Made by a program: the position numbers and the translations under genes. This document shows positions 8,958-17,476 of a DNA stretch of 64,000 nucleotides, one piece after another. The stretch covers positions 1 to 64,000 of the forward strand of contig NZ_CP049248.1 of the NCBI RefSeq assembly GCF_011046895.1. The letters are read 5' to 3'. Position 1 is the first letter of the stretch; each line of letters opens with the position of its first letter. The stretch is from Rhizobium rhizoryzae. Its GTDB lineage: Bacteria > Pseudomonadota > Alphaproteobacteria > Rhizobiales > Rhizobiaceae. Under the pieces are notes generated by a model, which searched no databases, was not told the DNA's origin, and saw only the letters and a list, made by a program, of their open reading frames with translations.

Positions 8958-10430
8958 TCACTCCGCCCCGTCGATCACCGCTTCCAGCTCGATTTCCACC
9001 TCATAGTCACCGATCAGGTTTCCAGCCTCGATCAGCGTATTGGCGGGCAGAACTTCACCGAAGACCCGGCCATGGGCACGCGAGACGGGCTCCCATTTTG
9101 AAGCATCCCGCAGGTAGACGCGGGTGCGCACTACATCGTCCATCTTTGCGCCCAGAGGGCTCAAAGATGCACCGATCTTGTCGAGAATATAGGTCGCTTG
9201 GGCACCCGGATCGCCCGGCGCCACGCATCTGTTCGTACCATGGGTCGCCGTCGTGCCGGATACGAACACGCGGTTACCCACACGCACGGAGCGGCTGTAA
9301 CCGGCAATCGGCTCCCAGATACTACCAGAGGAAACACGCCATCGCCCCGGACGACCCGGTACGGCTTCCGCCTTGTAGACGGAGGGGATGGCGTCCAGAT
9401 GGTGGCTCAGATCACCGGACGCCGTGAGGAACGGCGGCTTGCGATATTCATCGCCGCAATCGCCGGGGATGGGTTTTGTCTGCGCAAAAGCTGCATCGAG
9501 GGCGGCGTGATCCTCTGCGTCGAGTGCAAAGCGGAAGACATTCAGATTGTCATCGCGGTGCTCACTTTCGCCCAGACGCGCCCCGATGATGGTGGCCGCC
9601 ACCGCCTCATGCTCCAGCACCCAGCGGCTGGCGACGTTCGACAGTGAAACACCATGCTTCTTCGCGACATCGGAAGCAGCGCGCAGGATGGCCTGATAGG
9701 GCTCCCAACCGCCGGCGGTATCAATGAAACGCTTGTATTTCGAACGGCTCCAGTCAGGGATCAAGGCTGGTTCCAGTTGTCCCAGCCATTTTTCCGAGAG
9801 AAAGCCACCGCAGAGTGTGCCATAGGCCAGAAGCTTCACGCCGGTGCGTTTGCAAAGAGCGGAAAGGTCGCCTGCTGCGCGACGGTCGATCAGCGAGAAG
9901 GACACCTGATTGCTGGCGATCTCGATGCCATCGGCCAGAGCGAGGCCCAGATGCGCCGCATCGAAATTGGTGAGGCCCAGCGCGCCGATCAGGCCTTCTT
10001 CCTTCATCGCCTGCATCTCGTGCAGGGCGTCCAGCCAGGCCGGATGCTCGAAGGTCCACCAGTGAAATTGCAGGAGATCCACCTTGTCGACCTGCAGCCG
10101 CTGAAGGCGTTCTTCCACGCCGCGCCGCACGACATCGCGCGACATGGGGCCGGGTTCGGGACACCATTTGGTAAAAGCGCGCGGCTTTGTCGCTCCTGCC
10201 GTAAAACGCTTCAGCAGGTGGCCGGTGATGATTTCCGCCGAACCGTAATGGTCGGCCATGTCGAAGGTATCAAAGCCAGCCTGCACATAGGCCTGCAGCG
10301 CATCGGCACCCTGTTCCGGGTCGACGGTCGAACCGTCCTTCTCGATATCGGCCACCTGCCAAAGGCCGCAGACGAGGCGGCTGATCTCCAGACCGGGAGC
10401 AAGAAGGGTACGTTCGGGACGGGCTTGCAT
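8958..10430 (-). CDS. Aldo/keto reductase fused to a RidA-like domain
   Basis: The 490-residue protein joins an aldo/keto reductase (about residues 1-335) to a RidA/YjgF-type domain (about 365-490). In the reductase part the catalytic tetrad is visible as Asp and Tyr in DMADHYGSAE, Lys in FTKWCPEP and His in LLQFHWW. In the RidA part the segment equivalent to the E. coli PARSC motif reads PANTL, so the arginine needed for 2-imine deamination is replaced by Asn. The start at 10430 (MQARPERT) lies 5 bases after the livM stop; the longer upstream frame overlaps livM. It is the last gene of the liv-type operon and a paralogue of the reductase at 15049. Probably reduces the imported compound; substrate unknown. 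Confidence 0.85.
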   Translation of the reverse strand: MQARPERTLLAPGLEISRLVCGLWQVADIEKDGSTVDPEQGADALQAYVQAGFDTFDMADHYGSAEIITGHLLKRFTAGATKPRAFTKWCPEPGPMSRDVVRRGVEERLQRLQVDKVDLLQFHWWTFEHPAWLDALHEMQAMKEEGLIGALGLTNFDAAHLGLALADGIEIASNQVSFSLIDRRAAGDLSALCKRTGVKLLAYGTLCGGFLSEKWLGQLEPALIPDWSRSKYKRFIDTAGGWEPYQAILRAASDVAKKHGVSLSNVASRWVLEHEAVAATIIGARLGESEHRDDNLNVFRFALDAEDHAALDAAFAQTKPIPGDCGDEYRKPPFLTASGDLSHHLDAIPSVYKAEAVPGRPGRWRVSSGSIWEPIAGYSRSVRVGNRVFVSGTTATHGTNRCVAPGDPGAQATYILDKIGASLSPLGAKMDDVVRTRVYLRDASKWEPVSRAHGRVFGEVLPANTLIEAGNLIGDYEVEIELEAVIDGAE

Positions 10431-10435
10431 GAAGA

Positions 10436-11407
10436 TTATTCCTTGGATGGAGTAGCGCGCAGGGATTTCAGGCGTGTCAGCGGACTGACCTCGCCAAACA
10501 GGCCGCGTGGGCGCCACAGAAGCATGAGGCAGAGACCGACGCCGATGGCGACGATTTGCAGCGCGGCGGCACGCGCCTGCTGTTCTGCCGGGATGAAGGA
10601 GGAGACGGCGGCGGCAGAGAGCGCCCAGAGCCCCCAGACGAGGATGGCACCGGCAATCGCGCCGCGATTATTGCCGGAACCGCCGACAATCAGCATGGCC
10701 CAGACCTGAAAGGTCAGGATCGGCATGTAGTTGTCCGGCGCGATGAAGCCGATGAAATGGGCCTGCGTTGCGCCTGCCAGCCCCATGATCGCGCCGCCCA
10801 GCGTGAAGGCCTGCAAGCGAAAGCGAATGGGGCGTTTTCCCAGCGCCTGCGCCGCCACCTCATCCTCGCGAATGGCCCGCAGCACACGCCCCCACGGACT
10901 TTTCGCCAGATGCTGGAGGCCAAGATAGAGCGCCAGCACAACGACGATCATGATCGCCAGATTGCCGAGGCTGAAGGCCAGCGCATTTTCCTGCCAGGCG
11001 GCGAAGGGGCGTGGAATGAATCCGATACCGAAGGCTCCGCCGGTCAATGGCTGCAGATTCAGCACGCAAAGCTGGATGGTGACGGCCACGCCAAAGGTGG
11101 CGATGGCGAGATAATCGGCACGAAGCCGAATGGTCAACGCACCGACCGCCCAGGACATGAGGCCCGAGACCACGGCAGCACCCAGCCAGCCGATCAGGAT
11201 CGGCATGCCGAAGCCGCCGAAGCGATCCGGGCTGGGCGGCGTTGTCAGAAGCGCTGACGTATAGGCGCCGACTGCCACGAAGGCTGCAATGCCCACATTG
11301 AACAGGCCGGTCATGCCCCATTGTACGTTCAGCCCTAAGCAAATAATCGCATAGGTCAGCGCCATGGAGAGGAAGAAGGCGGCATAGGCAAGGAGATCAA
11401 GGGTCAT
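10436..11407 (-). CDS. livM: Branched-chain amino acid-type ABC transporter permease, LivM family
   Basis: The 323-residue polytopic membrane protein begins MTLDLLAYAAFF and carries the LivM hallmarks GLNVQWGMTGLFNVG near the N-terminus and a cytoplasmic EAA-like loop (GRVLRAIREDEVAAQALG). The ATG at 11407 overlaps the LivH TGA (ATGA), so the two permeases should be made in equal amounts. It ends in a short cytoplasmic tail (RPRGLFGE). With LivH it forms the inner-membrane channel of the importer fed by the binding protein at 16121. Family assignment is firm; whether the substrate is an amino acid is not, because the neighbours are reductases. Confidence 0.92.
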   Translation of the reverse strand: MTLDLLAYAAFFLSMALTYAIICLGLNVQWGMTGLFNVGIAAFVAVGAYTSALLTTPPSPDRFGGFGMPILIGWLGAAVVSGLMSWAVGALTIRLRADYLAIATFGVAVTIQLCVLNLQPLTGGAFGIGFIPRPFAAWQENALAFSLGNLAIMIVVVLALYLGLQHLAKSPWGRVLRAIREDEVAAQALGKRPIRFRLQAFTLGGAIMGLAGATQAHFIGFIAPDNYMPILTFQVWAMLIVGGSGNNRGAIAGAILVWGLWALSAAAVSSFIPAEQQARAAALQIVAIGVGLCLMLLWRPRGLFGEVSPLTRLKSLRATPSKE

Positions 11408-12315
11408 GACGCTTTCCCGAACAGGCCGCGCGGGCGAACAATGAGAACGGCTATCAGGATGACGAAGGAGACGGCAGCCCGCCATTCTGCGCCGACAGCC
11501 TGTACCGCAAGCGCCTCGCAAAGCCCGATAATGAGGCCCGCCAGCATGGCGCCCGGTACACTGCCGATACCGCCGAGAATGGCCGCCGCGAACAAAGGCA
11601 AGAGCAGATCGTGGCCGAGATAGGGGCGGATCTGGATCAAAAGCCCGCTCATGATGCCTGCAACGCACGCCAAGGCCGCGCCCAGAAACCAGACGGTCCG
11701 GATCACCCGTCGCACATCGATCCCGGCAATGCTGGCAAGTGCGGGGTTTTCGCTCACCGCCCGCATGGCGCGACCGATATCCGTGCGGGTCATCAAAAGA
11801 TGAACAACAACGACGGCAAGAACGGCGATCACCAGCATCAGCAACTGGTCCGGCGTGGCGCGTAAGCCACCACCCAGTTTCATGGCGATCTGCAATGCCT
11901 TGGTGAAATAGGCAGGGCGGGAGGTAAAGAGGAATTCCAGCAGGCTTCTCAGCGCCAGCGAGGCCCCGAAGCTTGCCATGACCATGATGATGATGGCGCT
12001 GCCGCGCCGCCGGAAGCTGGAAAACAGAATGGCATCGACAGCCAGCGCCAGAAGGCCGGTCAGCACGATGGCAATCAGCGCGGAAAGCGGCAGGGACCAG
12101 CCGAAGGAAAACGGTGCAATGGGTTGGGTCAGGCCCGCCGAGAGAAAGCCGAGCGCACCGCTGACTGCGAGCGCCAGATAGGCGCCCCAGGACAAAAGTT
12201 CGCCATGGGCGAAATTCGAAAAGCGAAGGATGGAATAGGTGAGCGTGACGCCCACGGCTCCCAGCCCGATGATGGCACCGGCAATCAACCCGTCCATGAT
12301 GAATTGCGGGTTCAT
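11404..12315 (-). CDS. livH: Branched-chain amino acid-type ABC transporter permease, LivH family
   Basis: A 303-residue membrane protein with the LivH pattern: N-terminal DGLIAGAIIGLGAVGVTLTY, then FSNFAHGELLSWGAY, an EAA-like loop (GRAMRAVSENPALASIAG) and a C-terminal RPRGLFGK. It pairs with LivM to form the transmembrane part of the importer. Four-base overlaps with the LivF gene upstream and the LivM gene downstream indicate tight translational coupling in a livG-livF-livH-livM order. Confidence 0.92.
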   Translation of the reverse strand: MNPQFIMDGLIAGAIIGLGAVGVTLTYSILRFSNFAHGELLSWGAYLALAVSGALGFLSAGLTQPIAPFSFGWSLPLSALIAIVLTGLLALAVDAILFSSFRRRGSAIIIMVMASFGASLALRSLLEFLFTSRPAYFTKALQIAMKLGGGLRATPDQLLMLVIAVLAVVVVHLLMTRTDIGRAMRAVSENPALASIAGIDVRRVIRTVWFLGAALACVAGIMSGLLIQIRPYLGHDLLLPLFAAAILGGIGSVPGAMLAGLIIGLCEALAVQAVGAEWRAAVSFVILIAVLIVRPRGLFGKAS

Positions 12316-13082
12316 GACAGGCTCCTTTCGCTGGAGGGTGTCGCTACCACCCCGGTCGCATGGGCTGTTCCGAGATAGATCCTGCCGATTAGCGGGTCGT
12401 CTGCCAGCTCGGCGGGTGTGCCTTCATGGCGAATGCGGCCTTCGGCGAGGATGACGGCACGATCGGCAATCGCCAGCGCTGCCTTGACGTTCTGTTCGAC
12501 GAGAACGACGGTCACGCCTCCCGCGTTGATCGCCTTCAGCATCTGGAAAACCTCGCCGACAATCTTCGGTGAAAGACCGGCTGAAGGCTCATCGAGAATG
12601 ATGACCGGCGGATCGAGCGCCAGCGCACGCGCCACCGCCAGCATCTGCCGCTGACCGCCAGAAAGGGCACCGGCCAGCCGCGAGGGTTTGGTCGCCAGAT
12701 CCGGGAACTTTTGAAACAGTTCTTCGATCTTGGCCGCCCGCTTTGCCTTGGGCAGGTAGGACACCGCGATTTGCAGGTTTTCCAGAATGGTCATGGTGGC
12801 GAAGACGTTTTCCGTCTGTGGCACGAAGGCGAGACCCTCCGCCACCTTGCGATGCGGTGCCACATGGGTGATGTCGCGGCCATCCAGCATCATGCTGCCG
12901 GAGAAGACCGGAACGAGCCCGGCAATGGCTTTGACGAGGGTGGATTTTCCCGCCCCATTCGGTCCGAGCAGTACCACCAGTTCTCCCTTGGCCACGGAGA
13001 TATCGACACCGCGAATAATGGGCAGATCCGGCTCGTAACCCGCGACAAGCCCTTGAGTGGTGAGGATGGGCGACGAACTCAT
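12312..13082 (-). CDS. livF: ABC transporter ATP-binding protein, LivF family
   Basis: A 256-residue ATPase with Walker A GPNGAGKST, signature LSGGQRQMLAVARAL and Walker B VIILDEPSAGLSP. LivF-type features include the short length and the IYLGTAH tail. The start at 13082 (MSSSPILTT) overlaps the LivG stop by four bases; the longer frame upstream reads through LivG. Together with LivG it powers the importer at the cytoplasmic face. Confidence 0.92.
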   Translation of the reverse strand: MSSSPILTTQGLVAGYEPDLPIIRGVDISVAKGELVVLLGPNGAGKSTLVKAIAGLVPVFSGSMMLDGRDITHVAPHRKVAEGLAFVPQTENVFATMTILENLQIAVSYLPKAKRAAKIEELFQKFPDLATKPSRLAGALSGGQRQMLAVARALALDPPVIILDEPSAGLSPKIVGEVFQMLKAINAGGVTVVLVEQNVKAALAIADRAVILAEGRIRHEGTPAELADDPLIGRIYLGTAHATGVVATPSSERSLS

Positions 13083-13891
13083 GCCGTTCCTCCGAGATAG
13101 GCTTCGATCACGACGGGGTTGGCGGAAACATCCGCAGGCGTACCCTCCGCCAGAAGAGAGCCCAGCGCCATGGCCACCACGCGCGAGCACAGGCGCGACA
13201 CCATATCCATGTTGTGCTCGATCAGGAGGATCGACTTGCCCTGTGCATTCAACTGGAAAACCCGCTCGATAATGACCTCCAAAAGCGCCGGATTGACGCC
13301 GGCCGCCGGTTCATCGAGCAGGATCACATCGGGATCGGCCATCAGCACGCGGGCCAGTTCCAGAAGCTTGCGCTGTCCGCCGGAAAGAACCCGTGCAGGC
13401 TGGTGTTCAAGATGCGAGAGCGTGACGAAATCCAGGAGATGTCGCGCCTTTTCCAGAAGATGCCGCTCTTGGTCTCGTACCATCTTGATGTTGAGGAAAT
13501 TGGCAAACAGCCCCTCGCCCTGCTGCTTCTGGCCGCCGACCATCAGGTTTTCCAAAACCGTCATTTCCGCAAATGGCTTCGGGATCTGGAAGGTCCGCGC
13601 CAGCCCATGGCCGATGCGCTTTTCCGGGGCTTCGCGGGACACTTCGCGACCGGAGATCCACAATTCGCCAGAGGTCGGCTGAAGGCTCCCGGCAATCAGG
13701 TTGAACATGGTGGTCTTGCCGGCGCCGTTCGGGCCAATCAGCCCCACCATTTCCTGCCGCCGGACTGTCAGCGACATCTCGGACACAGCCGTCATGCCCT
13801 GAAACCGCTTCGTCAAACGCCGGGCGTCGATGACCACATCGCTGATGGGCGGCGAAGTAACGGGCGAATTGAAATCGGTACTTGCGGTCAT
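13079..13891 (-). CDS. livG: ABC transporter ATP-binding protein, LivG family
   Basis: A 270-residue ATPase with Walker [10 protein letters not shown], signature [15 protein letters not shown] and Walker [14 protein letters not shown], ending with the LivG-like VIEAYLGG. It heads the minus-strand operon and is divergent from the GntR gene, with about 100 bases between them that hold a palindrome (13923-13934). The start at 13891 (MTASTDFN) is chosen; the longer frame would run back through that regulatory gap. Confidence 0.92.
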   Translation of the reverse strand: MTASTDFNSPVTSPPISDVVIDARRLTKRFQGMTAVSEMSLTVRRQEMVGLIGPNGAGKTTMFNLIAGSLQPTSGELWISGREVSREAPEKRIGHGLARTFQIPKPFAEMTVLENLMVGGQKQQGEGLFANFLNIKMVRDQERHLLEKARHLLDFVTLSHLEHQPARVLSGGQRKLLELARVLMADPDVILLDEPAAGVNPALLEVIIERVFQLNAQGKSILLIEHNMDMVSRLCSRVVAMALGSLLAEGTPADVSANPVVIEAYLGGTA

Positions 13892-13922
13892 CGTGAAATT
13901 GGGTCTTGATTTGATGTATGAT

Positions 13923-13934
13923 GTTTGATCAAAC
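13923..13934. promoter_or_regulatory. Palindrome, probable GntR operator
   Basis: GTTTGATCAAAC is a perfect 12-base palindrome in the gap between livG (minus) and the GntR/FCD regulator (plus). FCD-type GntR regulators commonly bind short palindromes of this kind. Its place between divergent operons suggests control of both by the regulator encoded at 13990. Confidence 0.55.
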
Positions 13935-13989
13935 TTTAAGCCTAAACGAAAATCAACCTGTATTTTCGCAATGAGAAAATGAGGCAGGG

Positions 13990-14703
13990 ATGACGGAAAC
14001 ACCTCACAGCAGCGTCGAGGGCCTGACCCCCGTCGGCCGTGAAACGGTGCAGGACCGGGTCTATGGCCAGTTGCGCCAGACCCTGATCAATGGCGGCTTT
14101 GCCGCAGGCGATCCGTTGCGGATCGTGGAACTGGCGGAACGCTTGCAGACCAGCACCATGCCGGTGCGCGAGGCGCTGGGTCGGCTGGTGTCGGAGCAGG
14201 CGCTGGAAGCCATGCCGAACCGAACGGTGCGCGTGCCACTGATCACTCGGCAGAGGCTCGATGATCTGGAGCGCGCCCGTGTGCTGATCGAGGGGCGGCT
14301 GGTGGAGATGGCGATTGCGCATCTGACGGCAGACGATCTCGAAATCCTGCGCAAGATCAACAGTGATTGCGATCAGGCCTTCGAGATGCACGGGCAGGAC
14401 ATCGGGCCGGTGACATCCCAGTTCAACCAGCGTTTCCACTTCCACATCTACCAGGCTGCCGGTTCGCAGGTGCTGATCCCCATTGTCGAAAGTCTCTGGC
14501 TGCAGTCCGGTCCAGTGGTGCGGGCGGCGGCGCAGATCCACGATGAACAGGGAGGCCTTGCCGCAACCGATCATCACTGGGCCATGATCGGCGCCATCGA
14601 GCGCAAGGATGGAAAGGCCGCCGTTGCGTCTCTTGCGGATGATATTGGCCGCTCCTTCGATCTCGTACGGGCGCGTCTTGCTGCCGGAGAGGAAGCCGCA
14701 TGA
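13990..14703 (+). CDS. GntR family transcriptional regulator, FCD subfamily
   Basis: The 237-residue protein has an N-terminal winged helix (QDRVYGQLRQTLINGGFAAGDPL, then ERLQTSTMPVREALGRLVSE) and a C-terminal all-helical FCD ligand domain (about residues 95-225) with Asp and His residues typical of its metal site (FNQRFHFHIYQAA, ATDHHWAM). It heads the plus-strand operon and is divergent from the liv-type operon. It most likely represses both in the absence of the transported compound, through the palindrome at 13923-13934. The effector is unknown. Confidence 0.88.
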   Translation: MTETPHSSVEGLTPVGRETVQDRVYGQLRQTLINGGFAAGDPLRIVELAERLQTSTMPVREALGRLVSEQALEAMPNRTVRVPLITRQRLDDLERARVLIEGRLVEMAIAHLTADDLEILRKINSDCDQAFEMHGQDIGPVTSQFNQRFHFHIYQAAGSQVLIPIVESLWLQSGPVVRAAAQIHDEQGGLAATDHHWAMIGAIERKDGKAAVASLADDIGRSFDLVRARLAAGEEAA

Positions 14704-15044
14704 GCCGCGACGACAGTTTCGAGCTTTTCGATCTTCGGGTCGATGTCGTGATCCCGGAGGAAGGCCCGGTTTATTGCGGGGCAAAACCCGGAGACTATTT
14801 CGAACTGAAGGGCGAAATGCTGCATCTGCCACCGGGCCAGGGCATTTCCATCTATTCGCTCGCCTCGGTGCTTCCCCTGCTCGCCGCCAAGCAGCGCCCG
14901 ACCCATCCGCATGACTGGATGACGACAGATGCCGATATCGCCTGTCCCGATCCCAATTGCGCAACCCGCCTGCGCATTCGGCGCACGGGCCTTCGCCGCT
15001 TCAGCCATGCTGAAACCACTGCCGTTCCCCTGAAAGAAGACTGA
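14700..15044 (+). CDS. TIGR04076 family protein
   Basis: A small 114-residue protein whose C-terminal half (HDWMTTDADIACPDPNC) matches my memory of the TIGR04076 family, with Cys residues in CPDPNC that could bind a metal. It starts inside the GntR stop (ATGA overlap), so it is translationally coupled to the regulator. No signal peptide. The family has no settled function but is often found beside aldo/keto reductases, as here (next gene starts 5 bases downstream). A role in the same reductive catabolic step is inferred. Confidence 0.75.
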   Translation: MSRDDSFELFDLRVDVVIPEEGPVYCGAKPGDYFELKGEMLHLPPGQGISIYSLASVLPLLAAKQRPTHPHDWMTTDADIACPDPNCATRLRIRRTGLRRFSHAETTAVPLKED

Positions 15045-15048
15045 TCCC

Positions 15049-16119
15049 ATGCAACGCATCACGCTCGCCCCCGGCTACGAAATCTCTCGCGTCATCCGTG
15101 GCGGCTGGCAGCTGGCGGGCGGCCATGGAGACATCGACCGGACTACCGCCGTGGAGGACATGGTGGCCTTTGCCGATGCGGGCATCACCACCTTCGACTG
15201 CGCCGATATCTATACCGGCGTCGAGGAGCTCATCGGCCAGTTTCGCCTGCGCTATCGTGACTTGCGGGGAGAAGAGGCTCTCAGCCGTATCCGGGTGCAC
15301 ACCAAGTTCGTACCGGATCTCGCGGTGCTGCCCACGATCAGCAAGGCTTACGTGGAAGGCGTGATCGATACATCGCTGAAGCGCCTGAATCTCGAGACGC
15401 TGGATCTCGTGCAGTTCCACTGGTGGGCCTATGATATTCCCGGCTGGCTGGAAACGGCGGGCTGGCTGAAGGAACTTCAGGACGAAGGCAAGATCGGCAA
15501 GGTCAGCGCCACCAATTTCGACAGCGACCACATCGAGGCACTGTTCGAAGCAGGCATTCCGCTTACCTCCCTGCAATTGCAATATTCGCTGCTCGACCGG
15601 CGTCCGGAAAAGCGCATGGTCTCCCTGGCGCAAAACAAGGGCTTTGCGCTGTTCTGCTATGGTACGGTGGCAGGTGGTTTCCTCAGTGACAAATGGCTGG
15701 GCGTGACCGAGCCGGAGCATCCGCTGGAGAACCGCTCGCTCACCAAATACAAGCTGATCATCGACGATATCGGCGGCTGGGATCTGTTCCAGGCCCTGCT
15801 TGCCACGCTGCGTCGCATTGCTGACCGTCACCAGACGGATATCGCGACGGTTGCCAGCGCCGCCATGCTGAGAAAGCCGGGGGTTGCCGCCGTCATCGTC
15901 GGCGCGCGCAACCGCGACCACCTTCCCTCCAATCTCGCCATCTCGGACATCACGCTGTCGCAACAGGATCTCGCCGAGATTGATGGCGTGCTGGCACAAG
16001 CGCGCGCGCTGGACGGCGATGTCTATACGCTGGAGCGCGACCGTACCGGTCGGCACGGCAGCATCATGAAATACAATCTCAACAAAGGCCCCGATGAGGG
16101 CCGCAACAAAGGGGAATGA
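15049..16119 (+). CDS. Aldo/keto reductase
   Basis: A 356-residue NADPH-dependent reductase of the aldo/keto reductase fold. Catalytic residues are visible: Asp and Tyr in DCADIYTGVEE, Lys in VHTKFVPD and His in LVQFHWW. It resembles the reductase half of the fusion at 8958 (shared QFHWW, TNFD and GFLS-KWLG blocks), so the two are probably duplicates with related substrates. It lacks the RidA domain. It sits between the TIGR04076 gene and the binding protein gene, in the divergent half of the transport island. Confidence 0.88.
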   Translation: MQRITLAPGYEISRVIRGGWQLAGGHGDIDRTTAVEDMVAFADAGITTFDCADIYTGVEELIGQFRLRYRDLRGEEALSRIRVHTKFVPDLAVLPTISKAYVEGVIDTSLKRLNLETLDLVQFHWWAYDIPGWLETAGWLKELQDEGKIGKVSATNFDSDHIEALFEAGIPLTSLQLQYSLLDRRPEKRMVSLAQNKGFALFCYGTVAGGFLSDKWLGVTEPEHPLENRSLTKYKLIIDDIGGWDLFQALLATLRRIADRHQTDIATVASAAMLRKPGVAAVIVGARNRDHLPSNLAISDITLSQQDLAEIDGVLAQARALDGDVYTLERDRTGRHGSIMKYNLNKGPDEGRNKGE

Positions 16120-16120
16120 G

Positions 16121-17419
16121 ATGAAAAGGGGAACGGAATTGAAAAAGCTGCAGATGAAGAAACTGGTCCTGGCCTCCACCATCCTGGCAGGACTGTCCGC
16201 AACGGCGCTGCCGGCAAACGCTGCCGATTGCGATGTCACGGTCGGCGTCGTCATGGAACTCACGGGCCCTGCCGGTGAGTATGGCAAGGCGGGCGCGAAA
16301 TCCGTCGAGATGGCGTTTCGGGATTTCAACGAGGCGGGCGGCGCAAACGGCTGCAAACTCACGATGGATACGCGCGACAGCCAGAGCCAGGGCAATGTGG
16401 CCGTGGATCAGGCAACCCAGCTCGTCAACATCAAGAAAGTGCCGGTCATCATCGGCGGCATCATTTCGTCGGTGTCGATCCCGATCCTGACCTCCGTAAC
16501 CGCCCCGGCGGGCGTGCCACAGGTTTCACCTGCCTCCTCTTCGCCGACGCTGACCGCATTGGGCCGAGACGGCAAGACCAATGGCGTATTCTTCCGCACC
16601 ATCACGTCAGACGCGCTTCAGGGCACTGCGGCGGCAAAATATGCGCTGGATCAGGGCCTGAAAAAGATCGCCATCGTTCACGTCAACAATGATTTCGGCG
16701 TGAACCTGATGAAGGAGTTTTCCGCCGCCTATACCAAGCTCGGCGGCACCATTACCTCGACCACGCCCTATAACGAAAAACAGGCAAGCTATTCCTCCGA
16801 AGCAAGTGCCGCGATGAAGGGCGATCCTGAAGCCCTCTATCTCGTCAGCACGCCCGTGGATGGTGCAACGATTGCCCGCGCCTGGATCTCGGGCGGAGGT
16901 GCAGCCAAATTCCTGCTGAATGACGGAATGAACTCGAAGGACTTCATCGCAAGCGTCGGCGCACAGTATCTGAACGATGCCTATGGCACGTCTTCGGGCA
17001 CCAAGCCGACGGCATCCACCGAATATTTCAACGCCAATTACGAGAAATTCTCCGGCGGCATCTCGCCCGGCGCGCCTGCCGCCGATCGATCCTACGATGC
17101 GGGTGCCATCGTAGCCCTTGCCATCGCCAAGGCCGGCTCAGCCGACAAGGCAGCCATCAAGGCAGCCATTCCGCAGGTGGTCGCCGAGGGCGGAACCCCG
17201 ATCTATGCCGGGAAAGCGGAGTTCGAAAAGGCGCTGAAGCTCATCAAGGAAGGCAAGCCGATCAAATACGAAGGCGTGATCGGTCCCGTCTCCTTCGACA
17301 AATATGGCGATATCATCGGCCCCTTCCGTCTCTGGAAGATCAAGGACGGGGCAGTGACGACACTTGGCCAGATGAGCGCCGAAGAGGTCGGCACGATCAA
17401 GGCTTCGCTGACGAAGTAA
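16121..17419 (+). CDS. Periplasmic substrate-binding protein of a branched-chain amino acid-type ABC importer
   Basis: A 432-residue type I periplasmic binding protein. The signal peptide has a Lys-rich start, the core LVLASTILAGLSATA and an ANA-A cleavage site. The mature part shows the family start VTVGVVMELTGPAGEYG and later IGGIISSVSIPILTS. The ATG at 16121 has AGGGGAATGAG just upstream; the ATG at 16154 (MKKLVLAS) would give a more usual signal peptide. It is the only binding protein near the livFGHM genes and presumably delivers ligand to them. The ligand is unknown. Confidence 0.92.
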   Translation: MKRGTELKKLQMKKLVLASTILAGLSATALPANAADCDVTVGVVMELTGPAGEYGKAGAKSVEMAFRDFNEAGGANGCKLTMDTRDSQSQGNVAVDQATQLVNIKKVPVIIGGIISSVSIPILTSVTAPAGVPQVSPASSSPTLTALGRDGKTNGVFFRTITSDALQGTAAAKYALDQGLKKIAIVHVNNDFGVNLMKEFSAAYTKLGGTITSTTPYNEKQASYSSEASAAMKGDPEALYLVSTPVDGATIARAWISGGGAAKFLLNDGMNSKDFIASVGAQYLNDAYGTSSGTKPTASTEYFNANYEKFSGGISPGAPAADRSYDAGAIVALAIAKAGSADKAAIKAAIPQVVAEGGTPIYAGKAEFEKALKLIKEGKPIKYEGVIGPVSFDKYGDIIGPFRLWKIKDGAVTTLGQMSAEEVGTIKASLTK

Positions 17420-17428
17420 ACTTGCAAG

Positions 17429-17468
17429 AAGCGTCTCTGCAGGGGCTCATGCTCCTGCGGAAACGCTT
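17429..17468 (+). terminator. Possible hairpin between convergent genes
   Basis: An outer AAGCGT/ACGCTT stem encloses an inner GCAGG/CCTGC stem just after the binding protein stop. No T-run follows, so it would be a non-canonical terminator. Confidence 0.35.
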
Positions 17469-17476
17469 GACACCAC

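Noticed and set aside
15001..16395. 464-codon minus-strand frame
   Set aside because: Antisense to the aldo/keto reductase and binding protein genes, both well supported.
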